64,000 bases of DNA. Source: CAYFPS01 sp964345075 (GTDB lineage: Bacteria; CAIWAD01). Within the stretch, counting starts at the first letter, position 1; each line of letters begins with the position of its first letter. The notes beneath the pieces were generated by a model. It saw only the letters and a list, made by a program, of their open reading frames with translations. It did no database searches and was not told the origin of the DNA. The stretch is from assembly GCA_964345075.1 (NCBI GenBank), contig CAYFPS010000001.1:248001-312000 (forward strand), in the 5' to 3' direction. A program made the position numbers and the translations under genes. This document shows, piece after piece, positions 16,029 to 27,347 of this stretch.

Positions 16029-17119
16029 AACTGGGTCGGCTGCGGCTGCGGGACTTTCGCAATATCGCTGCGGCGGACCTTGCCTTTCACGCGGAGCGCG
16101 TCGTTGTACTGGGGCCGAATGGCCAGGGAAAGACGAACCTGCTTGAAGCCGTCCATCTTCTTTGCCTGACGAGAGCCTTTCGCACACACAGGCTGTCACA
16201 CCTGCAGCGCGAGGAGGGCTCTGCCTTCATGCTTGAAGGCAGCTTCGATACCGCTCGCGGCGGACGGCGAGATGTTCGCGCCACCCAGCAGGCGGGCGGT
16301 CTGATCTTTGAGCTTGATGGCAAGCAGCTTGAAAAAAGGCGCGAGCTTTTTGGTCAACTGCCGCTGGTTCTTTTAAGCCCTGAGAGCATGGATGTATCAC
16401 AGGGTGCGCCGGAAGCCCGCCGGCGCTATCTGGATCGGCTGCTTTCCCTTTCCAGTCCACGCTATCTGGATGCGCTGATTCGTTATCAGCGTTCACTCAA
16501 ACAGCGCAGCCGGCTGCTTGCCGAAGATGGTCCCCACGCGGCAGGGCTGGATTTGTGGGAGGAACAGATGGCGCAGGCAGCCCTGGATCTCCTTTCCATG
16601 CGCAAGGAATTTTTAAGCGAGCTCGAGCGTGAGCTAAGGCAGATCTACCGCGAGGGCTTTGCCGAAGAGGCACTGCCCGAACTGGAACACCGCGCCAACA
16701 TGGATGCCGCCACCGGAGTTGAGGGCCTGCTGAAGGCCTGGTACGAGGCTCGCGCGCGGGATGCCGAGCGTGGCTGGACGGCGCTGGGTCCGCATCGCGA
16801 CGAACTTCGCGTCAAACTGGAAGAGCGGGTTCTGCGGGACTTTGGCAGTCAGGGGCAGCACAAACTGCTCATGCTTTGCCTGGCCTTGGCCGAGGTTCGC
16901 CTTCTGAAGCGGCACACGGGCGAAGATCCGCTGCTTCTTCTGGACGATCTTTTTGGCATGCTGGATGACGGCCGGATCAGCCGCATAGGCGATGCGGTGG
17001 ATAAGGGCACGCAGATTCTGATCAGCACCACCAGCCGGCGTCATCTGGAGGTGATCGGTGGCGAGCTGCAGGTGATCAACTGCGAGAAGGGCATGTATCA
17101 CGAAGGAGCCGCGGCATGA
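16025..17119 (+). CDS. recF: DNA replication and repair protein RecF
   Basis: A 364-residue SMC-like ATPase of the RecFOR pathway, loading RecA at gaps. Walker A is GPNGQGKTNLLEAV near residue 30, the signature region is GSQGQHKLLMLCLALAEV, and Walker B is LLLLDDLFGMLD. It starts with GTG overlapping the dnaN stop and ends with ATGA overlapping the next gene. Octamers lie at 16393 and at 17094, seven codons before the stop. Confidence 0.96.
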   Translation: MKLGRLRLRDFRNIAAADLAFHAERVVVLGPNGQGKTNLLEAVHLLCLTRAFRTHRLSHLQREEGSAFMLEGSFDTARGGRRDVRATQQAGGLIFELDGKQLEKRRELFGQLPLVLLSPESMDVSQGAPEARRRYLDRLLSLSSPRYLDALIRYQRSLKQRSRLLAEDGPHAAGLDLWEEQMAQAALDLLSMRKEFLSELERELRQIYREGFAEEALPELEHRANMDAATGVEGLLKAWYEARARDAERGWTALGPHRDELRVKLEERVLRDFGSQGQHKLLMLCLALAEVRLLKRHTGEDPLLLLDDLFGMLDDGRISRIGDAVDKGTQILISTTSRRHLEVIGGELQVINCEKGMYHEGAAA

Positions 17120-17460
17120 GTTTTCAGCCGACCGATCCTTTGAAGAAGGCACGCCAGCGCTGGTCGGCCCGCCGTGATCCAAAGGAGCTTTCCGGCGTGA
17201 TCGGCAAACTGGAAGGCCTGCCTTCGGGCGAACTGCTCGTTGCGCGGATTTGTGAACTCTGGCCCCGCGTGGCCGGAGCCGAAATTGCCGGACTAAGCGC
17301 CGTGATACGCCTGAACGCCGGTACGCTGGAGATCGCCGTCAAACCCGGCCCCTGGAAAAGCCAGCTGCTTCCTCTGGAGCAGGAATTGAAAGAAGAGTTA
17401 AACCGGAGACTGGGCAGCAGTCAGCTGCGCAGAATCCGTTTTCTGGAACAACAGATCTGA
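17116..17460 (+). CDS. DUF721 / DciA-like protein
   Basis: A 114-residue protein of the DUF721 family, whose DciA members load or recruit the replicative helicase in bacteria lacking DnaC or DnaI. The family core is ICELWPRVAGAEIAGLSAVIRLNAGTLEIAVKPGPWKSQL, with the typical WP..VG and hydrophobic repeat ending in RRIRFL. The position between recF and gyrB is the usual one for this family. GTGATACG, a variant octamer, is at 17301. DciA activity is inferred from family and place. Confidence 0.85.
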   Translation: MSFQPTDPLKKARQRWSARRDPKELSGVIGKLEGLPSGELLVARICELWPRVAGAEIAGLSAVIRLNAGTLEIAVKPGPWKSQLLPLEQELKEELNRRLGSSQLRRIRFLEQQI

Positions 17461-17473
17461 AGAACGGAAGACG

Positions 17474-19864
<2,391 letters not shown>

Positions 19865-19867
19865 TTC

Positions 19868-19905
19868 GTGATACACAGTCTGTCAGCAGACTGTTGTTGT
19901 ATCAC
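19868..19905. repeat. Inverted octamer pair with nested hairpin in the gyrB-gyrA gap
   Basis: GTGATACA (19868-19875) and TGTATCAC (19898-19905) flank ACAGTCTG-TCAG-CAGACTGT, an eight-base-pair hairpin sharing one base with the left arm; the right side has a four-base bulge (TTGT). Almost the whole 66-base gap is this element. It could attenuate or stabilise the gyrB-gyrA message and doubles as a paired uptake-type motif. Confidence 0.85.
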
Positions 19906-19930
19906 AGGTGGATAGATTGGAGACTCAATC

Positions 19931-22480
19931 GTGACCATGCTTTCCGACGGTCAGCAGATCGTCAATGTGAACATCGAAGAGGAGATGAAGAACTCCTACC
20001 TGGACTACTCCATGTCGGTGATTGTCCAGCGTGCCCTGCCCGATGTTCGGGATGGCCTCAAGCCCGTGCATCGCCGCATTCTCTTTGGCATGAACGAGCT
20101 GGGCATGGCTTCCAACAAGCCTTACAAGAAGAGCGCGCGCATTGTCGGTGAAGTGATGGGTAAATATCACCCGCACGGTGATAGCGCCATCTACGATACC
20201 ATGGTGCGCATGGTGCAGGATTTTTCGCTGCGCTATCCGATGGTGGACGGCCAGGGCAACTTCGGCTCCATCGACGGTGACGGCGCGGCCGCCATGCGTT
20301 ACACCGAAGCCCGCCTCGATAAAGTGGCCGAAGAGATGCTGGATGACATCCAGAAGAACACGGTGGACTTCCAGCCCAACTACGACGGCAGCCTGCAGGA
20401 ACCCTCGGTTTTGCCCAGCCGCCTGCCCAACCTGCTGATCAACGGCAGCGCGGGTATTGCCGTGGGTATGGCCACCAACTTCCCGCCGCACAATCTGAAC
20501 GAAGTTGTGGCCGGAACCAAGGCCCTGCTGGACGATCCGACGGTCACGATCGAAGACCTGATGCAGCATGTCAAGGGTCCGGACTTTCCGACGGGCGCCT
20601 TCATTTATGGTAAGCAGGGCATCAAGGACTGCTACCGGACGGGTCGCGGCCGTGTTGTGATACGCGCGCGCGCCCAGATTGAAAGCGGCAAGGGCAACAA
20701 GGATGCGATCATCGTCTCCGAGATTCCCTATCAGGTCAACAAGACCAAGCTGATCGAAAAGATTGTCGACCTGGTGCGTGACAAGAAGGTGACGGGCATC
20801 AGCGATATCCGTGACGAGTCCGACCGTGACGGCATGCGTCTGGTGATTGAGCTGAAGCGTGATGCGGTGGCCAAGGTTGTACTCAACCAGCTCTACAAGC
20901 ACACGCAGATGCAGAACACCTTTGGTGTGATCATGCTGGCGCTGGTCAAGGGACAGCCCCGTGTGCTCAACCTGAAGCAGGTGCTTGAGAACTTCATCGA
21001 TCACCGCCTGGAAGTCATCGTGCGCCGGACACGCTTCGACCTGGACAAGGCCGAGGCTCGCGCCCACATTCTGGAAGGGCTGAAGATTGCGCTGGACAAC
21101 ATTGATGAAGTCATCAAGCTGATCCGCGCCTCCAAGACTCCCGACATTGCCCGCGAAGGCCTGATTCAGCGCTTCGGACTTTCCGAACTGCAGGCCCGCG
21201 CGATTCTCGACATGCGCCTGCAGCGCCTGACCGGTCTGGAGCGCGACAAGCTGGAGCAGGAGCTGAAGGACCTGCGTGAGCTGATCTTCGACCTCAAGGG
21301 TATTCTTGCGGACGAAAGCCGTCAGCGCGGAATCATCAAGGACGAGCTGGACGACGCTGTATCACGCTACGGCGATGCCAGAAGAACTGAGATCGTGCCC
21401 GACGAGGGCGAGTTCACCATTGAAGACATGATCGCCGAGGAAGATGTGGTCGTGACCCTTTCCGGCGACGGTTTCATCAAGCGTCAGCCGGTCTCGGCCT
21501 TCCGCAAGCAGAACCGCGGCGGTCGCGGGATCACGGGCGCGGGCACCAAGGAAGAGGACGCCATCGAGCATCTCTTCATCGCCTCCACCCACAACTACAT
21601 GCTCTTCTTCACGGAAGACGGTCACTGCTACTGGCTGAAGGTCCACGAAATTCCGCAGGCCGGGCGCGCTTCCAAGGGCCGGGCCATTGTCAACCTGCTG
21701 GAGAAGCCGAAGGACCAGAAGATCGCGGCGGTGATCAACGTCAAGACCTTCAACCCCGACATGTACATCGTGATGGCCACCGAGCGCGGCGTCATCAAGA
21801 AGACCAGCCTCGAGGCTTACAGTCGTCCCCGTCGCGCGGGTATCAATGCCATTGAAATCCGTGAGGGCGACCGTCTGATCGAATGTCAGCTGACCGACGG
21901 TAGTCACGAGATCCTGCTGGGCACCGACGAGGGCAAGGCGATCCGCTTCCACGAGAAAGATGTTCGCGCCATGGGCCGCACGGCCAGCGGTGTTCGCGGT
22001 ATCACGATCGACGATGATGTCAAGGTTGTGGGCATGGTCGTCACGGCCAAGCAGGAAGCCCAGATCCTGGTGGTCTGCGAATCCGGCATGGGCAAGCGCA
22101 CAAGCCTGGAAGAGTACCGTGTTACAAAGCGCGGCGGCAAGGGCGTCATGACGGTCAAGGTCACCGAGAAAACTGGCCGCATGGTGGCCATCAAGGAAGT
22201 GGCCGACGAACACGACCTGATGATCATCACCCAGAAGGGCATTGTGATACGCCAGCCCGTCAATCAGATTCGCCTGATCGGTCGTGCCACACAGGGTGTC
22301 AAGCTGATCCGCCTGGATGAGCGCGACCGTATTGCCAGTGTGGACAAGGTTGTGGGTGATCGCGAAATGGACTCGCTGGGAATCGGTGAAGACGGCGAAC
22401 CGCTTTCGGCCACGGATCAGATGGATGGTGGTGGCGAAGCGCCCGAGCCGAGCCCGGAAGACGAGGGCAGCGAGAGCTGA
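19931..22480 (+). CDS. gyrA: DNA gyrase subunit A
   Basis: An 849-residue GyrA. It shows SYLDYSMSVIVQRALPDVRDGLKPVHRRILFGM, MGKYHPHGDSAIYDTMVRM, and the catalytic tyrosine in AAAMRYTEARL. The C-terminal beta-pinwheel carries FRKQNRGGRGITG, the GyrA box, required for supercoiling. The GTG start has GGAG eight bases upstream. The serine equivalent of quinolone-target Ser83 is present (HGDSAIYD). One octamer at 21358 encodes Val-Ser-Arg; two variants lie at 20657 and 22244. Confidence 0.98.
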   Translation: MTMLSDGQQIVNVNIEEEMKNSYLDYSMSVIVQRALPDVRDGLKPVHRRILFGMNELGMASNKPYKKSARIVGEVMGKYHPHGDSAIYDTMVRMVQDFSLRYPMVDGQGNFGSIDGDGAAAMRYTEARLDKVAEEMLDDIQKNTVDFQPNYDGSLQEPSVLPSRLPNLLINGSAGIAVGMATNFPPHNLNEVVAGTKALLDDPTVTIEDLMQHVKGPDFPTGAFIYGKQGIKDCYRTGRGRVVIRARAQIESGKGNKDAIIVSEIPYQVNKTKLIEKIVDLVRDKKVTGISDIRDESDRDGMRLVIELKRDAVAKVVLNQLYKHTQMQNTFGVIMLALVKGQPRVLNLKQVLENFIDHRLEVIVRRTRFDLDKAEARAHILEGLKIALDNIDEVIKLIRASKTPDIAREGLIQRFGLSELQARAILDMRLQRLTGLERDKLEQELKDLRELIFDLKGILADESRQRGIIKDELDDAVSRYGDARRTEIVPDEGEFTIEDMIAEEDVVVTLSGDGFIKRQPVSAFRKQNRGGRGITGAGTKEEDAIEHLFIASTHNYMLFFTEDGHCYWLKVHEIPQAGRASKGRAIVNLLEKPKDQKIAAVINVKTFNPDMYIVMATERGVIKKTSLEAYSRPRRAGINAIEIREGDRLIECQLTDGSHEILLGTDEGKAIRFHEKDVRAMGRTASGVRGITIDDDVKVVGMVVTAKQEAQILVVCESGMGKRTSLEEYRVTKRGGKGVMTVKVTEKTGRMVAIKEVADEHDLMIITQKGIVIRQPVNQIRLIGRATQGVKLIRLDERDRIASVDKVVGDREMDSLGIGEDGEPLSATDQMDGGGEAPEPSPEDEGSES

Positions 22481-22495
22481 GAGACGCTTGAATTC

Positions 22496-22522
22496 AAAGC
22501 CCCGCATCAGCGGGGCTTTTTT
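22496..22522 (+). terminator. Rho-independent terminator of gyrA
   Basis: AAAGCCCCGC (22496-22505) pairs perfectly with GCGGGGCTTT (22510-22519) over an ATCA loop, followed by further T residues. It closes the dnaA-gyrA region. Confidence 0.93.
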
Positions 22523-22539
22523 ATCTGTGGGGGCCAGGC

Positions 22540-22938
22540 GTGAAAATTCGGGGAAGCTTTGACGTGAAAATCTCCGCCCTGGAGCCGGCGCACAAGGACG
22601 AAGGACATGCAGGAAGAGGCCGCTTTGCGCTGGACAAGCTGTATCACGGCGATCTGAATGCGAGAAGCAAGGGCGAAATGCTCAGCATTATGACCCTCGT
22701 GAAGGGATCGGCGGGTTATGTGGCAGTGGAAGTGGTTGAGGGCGAGCTTTGCGGAAGGCGTGGAAGCTTTGCCCTGCAGCACTGGGGGGTCATGGGCGGC
22801 GGCAAGGAGCGGCTTGTCCTTGAGGTTGTACCTGACTCCGGCGTGGGCGAACTGGCTGGCCTTGGCGGTAGCATGATGATCCTGAGAGAAGATGGTGGAC
22901 ATGTTTACGGGTTCGACTTCTCTCTGAAAGACGAATAG
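22540..22938 (+). CDS. DUF3224 family protein
   Basis: A 132-residue protein of the DUF3224 family, small beta-barrel proteins of unknown cellular role (lipocalin-like fold). Typical pieces are the N-terminal GSFDVKISAL, DKLYHGDLNARSKGEML, VKGSAGYVAVEVVEGEL, GSFALQHWGVM and VVPDSGVGELAGLGGSM. The GTG at 22540 follows the gyrA terminator by 17 bases. One octamer at 22640 is read as Leu-Tyr-His inside a conserved stretch. It precedes the alcohol dehydrogenase-like gene by 17 bases and may share its message. Confidence 0.85.
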   Translation: MKIRGSFDVKISALEPAHKDEGHAGRGRFALDKLYHGDLNARSKGEMLSIMTLVKGSAGYVAVEVVEGELCGRRGSFALQHWGVMGGGKERLVLEVVPDSGVGELAGLGGSMMILREDGGHVYGFDFSLKDE

Positions 22939-22955
22939 CAGGTTCGGAGGATAGC

Positions 22956-24002
22956 ATGAAGGCAATGGTTGTATCACGCCACGGTGGCCCCGAAGTCATG
23001 GAGCTTCGTGACATGCCTGTGCCCGTGCCCGGACACGGCGAGCTGCGCATTCGAGTTCGTGCCGCCGCGCTTAATCATCTGGACTTGTGGGTCCGGCGCG
23101 GGCACCCCGGCCTGCATGTCGAGCTGCCGCACATTCCCTGTAGTGATGTCAGCGGCGTGGTGGATGCGGCCGGCGAGGGCGCCAGGGGCTTTTCCGTTGG
23201 CGACGAGGTTGTGCTCTATCCTGCAACCTTTTGTAACACATGCCCGGCCTGTCTTGCGGGTCATCAGAACCACTGTGCCGACTACAGGATTCTGGGCGAG
23301 AACCGACCCGGCGGCCTGGCCGAGTACATCGTTGTGCCCGAACGAAATCTGTGTTACAAACCCGCATCGCTTTCCTTTGAAGAAGCGGCAGCGTTCCCTT
23401 TGGCCTGGCTAACCAGCTGGCACATGCTCTGTGACAAGGTCAGCCTGAAGCCCGGAGACTGGGTGCTGGTGCAGGCCGCGGCATCGGGTACGGGTCTGGC
23501 CGCGGTTCAGATTGCCCGGCTCTTTGGCGCGAATGTGATTGCAACGGCCGGAAGCAAGGCCAAGTGTCAGGGCCTGGCGGCTCTGGGCGCAGAAGCCGTG
23601 ATCAACTACCGTGAAGAGGATGTGAAGGGCGCAGTGCGTCAACTGACAGCTGGATCCGGCTGCCAGGTGGTGCTGGACCATGTCGGGCAGGACACTTTTC
23701 AGGCAAGTCTGGCCAGTCTGGCCCGGGGTGGCAGCTATGTGACCTGCGGCGGCACTTCCGGCCCGAAGCTGGCCTTTGATGTTCGGCACTTGTTCATCAA
23801 GCATCAGCGCATCATTGGCAGCACCATGGGCAACATGGCCGACTTTCATGCCTTGTTGGCGCGCATGGGGCAACCGGGCGAAGCGGGCAAGGGCCTTTGG
23901 CCGATCGTGCATGCCAGCCTTCCCATGGAGCAGGCTGCGGAAGCCCATCGCCTGCTTGAAGCCCGCGAGGCCTTTGGCAAGGTGGTGTTGAGCGTCCGCT
24001 AA
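22956..24002 (+). CDS. Zinc-type alcohol dehydrogenase / quinone oxidoreductase family protein
   Basis: A 348-residue medium-chain dehydrogenase. The catalytic domain has NHLDLWVRRGHPG, IPCSDVSGVV (Cys in the catalytic-zinc position) and the structural zinc lobe CNTCPACLAGHQNHC with four cysteines. The Rossmann domain has VLVQAAASGTGLAAVQIARLFGA, followed by GAEAVINY. It should oxidise or reduce an alcohol, aldehyde or quinone with NAD(P); the substrate cannot be told. RBS GGAGG precedes ATG 22956. An octamer at 22970 is in codons 5-8 (Val-Val-Ser-Arg); TGTAACAC at 23232 and 23351 also occur. Confidence 0.88.
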   Translation: MKAMVVSRHGGPEVMELRDMPVPVPGHGELRIRVRAAALNHLDLWVRRGHPGLHVELPHIPCSDVSGVVDAAGEGARGFSVGDEVVLYPATFCNTCPACLAGHQNHCADYRILGENRPGGLAEYIVVPERNLCYKPASLSFEEAAAFPLAWLTSWHMLCDKVSLKPGDWVLVQAAASGTGLAAVQIARLFGANVIATAGSKAKCQGLAALGAEAVINYREEDVKGAVRQLTAGSGCQVVLDHVGQDTFQASLASLARGGSYVTCGGTSGPKLAFDVRHLFIKHQRIIGSTMGNMADFHALLARMGQPGEAGKGLWPIVHASLPMEQAAEAHRLLEAREAFGKVVLSVR

Positions 24003-24019
24003 GGGGCCTTTGCACCGGC

Positions 24020-24126
24020 TTATCCACAAGGCGTCTTGTTGGTGGTGGATAATGAAATGGCTCTCTGGCAGAGGCTGCAAGAGAGCCTGATCGCTTTTTT
24101 TCCGTTAAGTCAACCCGTTATCCACA
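24020..24126. other. DnaA-box cluster and hairpin in the gap after the dehydrogenase gene
   Basis: The 139-base gap between convergent genes holds two perfect boxes in the same orientation (TTATCCACA at 24020-24028 and 24118-24126) and a one-mismatch box of opposite sense (GGTGGATAA, 24044-24052). Between them GGCTCTCT (24059-24066) pairs with AGAGAGCC (24080-24087), with a T-run a few bases later, a possible terminator. The box density resembles a DnaA titration or auxiliary site. Confidence 0.6.
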
Positions 24127-24141
24127 AGTTGTCAACAAGGC

Positions 24142-25719
24142 CTAGAGGCGTTTCCAGCTGCCATCTTCCATGTAGTGCAGCTGGTAAAGGTCGCGCCGGC
24201 GATCCTGCCAGTTGAGCGTCGTGCCCTTGTATTTGTGTCGCCTTAAGGCTTCCACATCAAGATCCTTCATGATGATGGTCTCGACATTGGGCGTGGTTTC
24301 CGCCGCAACGGCATTCGGGCTGAAGGGAATGTCCGCGGGCGTGTAAATGGCGCTCTGGGCATAGTGAATGTCGGCGGCATTGACGAAGGGCAGGTTGCCC
24401 GTACAGCCGGCCGCCACCACATACTGGTGATTTTCAATGCAGCGAGCCTGAGCGCAGTAGCGCACGCGCAGGTGGCCGAACTGTTCGTCGGTGTTGTAAG
24501 GGACAAAAAGAATGCGCGCGCCTTTCTGCGCGGCAATGCGGGCCAGCTCGGGAAACTCCACATCGTAGCAGATCAGGATGGCCACCTTGCCGCAGTCGGT
24601 GTCAAAGACTTCCACCCGCTCGCCGCCCGTGACACCCCACCACTTCCACTCAGCCGGCGTGATGTGAATTTTGTACTGCTTGTCGATGCTGCCATCGCGG
24701 CGGAAGAGGTAGGCAATGTTGTAGAGGTATTCTTCTTCCAGCGTGAACTGGCTGCCGGCCACAATGTTGATGTGGTAGCGGATTGCCAGATCGTTGAAGA
24801 GCTCAAGGTACTGGGGCGTGAACTCCGCCAGGCGACGGGCCGCCTCGCCGGGCCGCATTTCGCCACAGAAGCTCAGGAGCTGTGTGGTGAAGAGCTCGGG
24901 AAAGAGCACGAAGTCGCACTTGTAGTCACTGGTGGTGTCCACGAAATAGGTGACCTGCTGCTCGAAATCCTCGAAACTGGAAATCGAGCGCATCAGGTAC
25001 TGGACAGCGGCCATGCGTACAATCTGCACCGGCTGAATGGCGCGCTTCTTGTAGGGCCGGTAGTCGACATTGGTCCACTCCATGTGCGTGGCCCAGCCCA
25101 CACTTTCCGCATCCGAGGGCAGATAATTGCTGATCAGCTGCTTGAGCTCGAAGCCGTTGGCCAACTGCACCGTGAGCACAGGGTCGAAAAGGGTCTTGTC
25201 TTCCACATTCTCGATGTACTCGTGGACGGTCATGTCGCCCCTGTGTGATACAAAACCGGGAATGCGTCCCCCAATCACGATACCCTTCAGGTTGTGGCGC
25301 TTGACCAGATCCTTGCGCGCCTCATAAAGCCGTCGGGCGAGTTTCATGCCGCGATACTCGGGGTGAACCATGATCTCGATGCCATAGAGCATGTCGCCAT
25401 CGGGATCATGATTGGTGATCATGCCGTCATCGCTGATCGTGTTCCAGTCGTGCCAGTCGCTGTAGTGGTCGTAATCGACAATCAGGCTGGAGGCGGTGGC
25501 CACCAGTTTGCCCTCGTATTCCACACCGAACTGTCCTTCGGCGAAAAGCTTCATCTGGCTGTCATACTGATCACGTGTCCAGGGCTTCATGCCCTGAAAA
25601 CAGGCCAGCTGCAGGGCCGTGACCTCGGCAAAGTCCTCGGGCCTTAACGACCTGACCAGAATGCTCTTTTCGAAATCGGCCAGGCCTCCGGGCGGCAAAC
25701 TGTCCTTGACCAGTGGCAT
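24142..25719 (-). CDS. GNAT acetyltransferase-nitrilase fusion hydrolase
   Basis: A 525-residue two-domain protein. Residues about 1-210 are a GNAT fold (IEIMVHPEYRGMKLARRLYEARKDL is the acetyl-CoA-binding region). Residues about 220-525 are a carbon-nitrogen hydrolase with the Glu-Lys-Cys triad visible in FVLFPELF, YKIHITPAEW and ILICYDVEFPELAR. Such fusions occur in several phyla as predicted amidohydrolases of unknown substrate. The start ATG 25719 follows a strong GGGGGAACGAGG sequence. The C-terminal half is conserved throughout with no break. One octamer (25245) encodes Val-Ser-His. Confidence 0.92.
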   Translation of the reverse strand: MPLVKDSLPPGGLADFEKSILVRSLRPEDFAEVTALQLACFQGMKPWTRDQYDSQMKLFAEGQFGVEYEGKLVATASSLIVDYDHYSDWHDWNTISDDGMITNHDPDGDMLYGIEIMVHPEYRGMKLARRLYEARKDLVKRHNLKGIVIGGRIPGFVSHRGDMTVHEYIENVEDKTLFDPVLTVQLANGFELKQLISNYLPSDAESVGWATHMEWTNVDYRPYKKRAIQPVQIVRMAAVQYLMRSISSFEDFEQQVTYFVDTTSDYKCDFVLFPELFTTQLLSFCGEMRPGEAARRLAEFTPQYLELFNDLAIRYHINIVAGSQFTLEEEYLYNIAYLFRRDGSIDKQYKIHITPAEWKWWGVTGGERVEVFDTDCGKVAILICYDVEFPELARIAAQKGARILFVPYNTDEQFGHLRVRYCAQARCIENHQYVVAAGCTGNLPFVNAADIHYAQSAIYTPADIPFSPNAVAAETTPNVETIIMKDLDVEALRRHKYKGTTLNWQDRRRDLYQLHYMEDGSWKRL

Positions 25720-25848
25720 CCTCGTTCCCCCTAAGTGTTTTTGCGGCGCACAGTATAGCAGATAGCATGGGGCTTTTAGCGCCAATTGCAAAAAAGTTTT
25801 GGCGAAGAAAAAAAGCTCTTGCGCGCTTGGTTAAGGCCGTGTAGCTTT

Positions 25849-25868
25849 GTCCCTGTTCAACCAGGGAC
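25849..25868 (+). promoter_or_regulatory. Hairpin occluding the ribosome site of the Trp leader peptide
   Basis: GTCCCTG (25849-25855) pairs perfectly with CAGGGAC (25862-25868) over TTCAAC. The right arm contains AGGGA, the Shine-Dalgarno sequence of the leader peptide. Upstream, TTGCGC (25819-25824) and TAGCTT (25842-25847) with a 17-base spacer are a weak possible promoter. Confidence 0.55.
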
Positions 25869-25874
25869 AGAGAA

Positions 25875-25952
25875 ATGTCGAACCGTCGTCACAGCCTGAA
25901 CAATTGGTGGTGGTGCAAGCGCCTCCAGCGGGGAAGGACTGTGTCTGATTAG
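25875..25952 (+). CDS. Tryptophan attenuator leader peptide (three consecutive Trp codons)
   Basis: ATG at 25875 begins a 25-residue peptide, MSNRRHSLNNWWWCKRLQRG and five more residues, ending with TAG. Three tandem TGG codons (25905-25913) are the classic sensor: with charged tRNA-Trp plentiful the ribosome runs through and the terminator downstream forms; when Trp is short it stalls at TGG. AGGGA lies seven bases upstream of the ATG. It precedes trpB directly. This is the attenuation mechanism of E. coli trp; the assignment rests on Trp codons, position and the paired structures seen. Confidence 0.88.
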   Translation: MSNRRHSLNNWWWCKRLQRGRTVSD

Positions 25953-25976
25953 GTGACATGCAGCATGTTTACATCA

Positions 25977-26011
25977 GGCGCCGACCGCTTCCCCGGTCGG
26001 CGCCTTTTTTT
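25977..26011 (+). terminator. Trp attenuator terminator
   Basis: GGCGCCGACCG (25977-25987) pairs with CGGTCGGCGCC (25994-26004), an 11-base-pair stem with a CTTCCC loop and seven T residues. The loop and adjacent bases CTTCCCCG (25988-25995) can instead pair with CGGGGAAG (25929-25936) inside the leader, giving an antiterminator that breaks the stem. Confidence 0.9.
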
Positions 26012-26038
26012 GTTCACAACCATTTGAAGGAGCATATC

Positions 26039-27310
26039 ATGGAAAAGCACTTGAACGGACCGGACGAAAAGGGATTCTTTGGCGAGTATGGCGGCTGTTT
26101 TGTTCCGCCGCCGCTGGAGGCTCCGCTGGCAGCCTTGGCCGAAGCCTTTGCCGAGTTGCGTTTCGACACTGATTTTCAGCATGAGTATGTATCACAGCTG
26201 AAAGCCTACTCTGGCCGACCAACGCCCCTGTATCACGCGGAAAACCTGAGCCGCGAACGGGGCTTTCACGTGCATCTGAAGCGCGAAGACCTGAATCACC
26301 TGGGCGCGCACAAGATCAACAACTGCATCGGTCAGGCTCTCCTTGCGCGGCGCATGGGCAGAAGAAAACTGATTGCCGAGACCGGTGCGGGCCAGCACGG
26401 CGTGGCCACTGCCGCTGTTGCCGCCCGCTTCGGCATGGCCTGTGATGTCTACATGGGTGCCGAAGACATGCGCCGGCAGGCGCTCAATGTCAAGCGCATG
26501 GAGCTTCTGGGCGCGCGTGTCGTGCCGGCCAGAAGCGGTGATGCAACGCTTAGCAATGCCGTGGACGAGGCGATCATGGCTTATGTGGCGGAGGCGGAAA
26601 CAGCCCACTACCTGCTGGGCAGCGCGGTCGGCCCGCATCCCTACCCCTTGATCGTGCGCGAGTTTCAGGCCGTGATCGGCCGCGAGGCTCGCGAGCAGTT
26701 TGTATCACAGTACGATCGCCTGCCCGACCTGCTTGTCGCCTGTGCGGGCGGCGGCAGTAATGCCATCGGGCTCTTTGGGCCCTTCCTGGAGGACGAGTCC
26801 GTGCGCATGGTCGGCGCGGAAGCCGCGGGCAGTGGCCTTGAGAGCGATCGTCACGCCGCAACCCTGACGCTTGGCGAGCCCGCCGTGATACACGGCATGA
26901 AGACCTACGCCCTGCCAGAAGGCATGGTTGCCTCTGGCGGAAATCACTGCATCGCCGCTGGCCTGGATTACCCCGGCATCGGCCCCGAGCACAGTCACCT
27001 TAAGGATATCGGCCGCGTTGATTATGTGGCCGTATCCGACACGGAGGTGCTGGATGCCTTTGAAACACTTAACCGGCTTGAGGGAATCCTGCCAGCGTTT
27101 GAGAGCAGCCACGCCCTTGCCGCGCTTATGCGCCTCAGGGGAGCAAGGGCACAGGCTGCTGCCGGTATCACAAAGAACAGTCACGTGATCGTCAACCTGT
27201 CCGGCCGTGGCGACAAGGATCTGGACGAATATCTTTTGCGGCGTCAGAACATTCTCTTGCACGGAAGCCTGAACCCGCAGGGCCAGCTGGAGGCCCGTTT
27301 TGGAGGCTGA
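26039..27310 (+). CDS. trpB: Tryptophan synthase beta chain
   Basis: A 423-residue TrpB1-type enzyme. It joins indole and L-serine to tryptophan using pyridoxal phosphate. LKREDLNHLGAHKINN carries the PLP lysine, AETGAGQHGVA, and the phosphate-binding CAGGGSNAIG; GSAVGPHPYP and VIHGMKTYALP are also typical. ATG 26039 is preceded by GAAGGAG. No trpA follows, so the alpha subunit is elsewhere or absent; salvage of free indole is possible. Expression is controlled by the Trp leader and terminator upstream. Four octamers (26188, 26229, 26701, 26885) lie in this one gene, the densest set in the window. Confidence 0.96.
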   Translation: MEKHLNGPDEKGFFGEYGGCFVPPPLEAPLAALAEAFAELRFDTDFQHEYVSQLKAYSGRPTPLYHAENLSRERGFHVHLKREDLNHLGAHKINNCIGQALLARRMGRRKLIAETGAGQHGVATAAVAARFGMACDVYMGAEDMRRQALNVKRMELLGARVVPARSGDATLSNAVDEAIMAYVAEAETAHYLLGSAVGPHPYPLIVREFQAVIGREAREQFVSQYDRLPDLLVACAGGGSNAIGLFGPFLEDESVRMVGAEAAGSGLESDRHAATLTLGEPAVIHGMKTYALPEGMVASGGNHCIAAGLDYPGIGPEHSHLKDIGRVDYVAVSDTEVLDAFETLNRLEGILPAFESSHALAALMRLRGARAQAAAGITKNSHVIVNLSGRGDKDLDEYLLRRQNILLHGSLNPQGQLEARFGG

Positions 27311-27347
27311 ATCCTTTAAGGGGGGCGTGGCAGCTTGCTGTCACAAA

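Noticed and set aside
19925..21067. Antisense open frame opposite gyrA
   Set aside because: No family features; gyrA is unmistakable on the plus strand.
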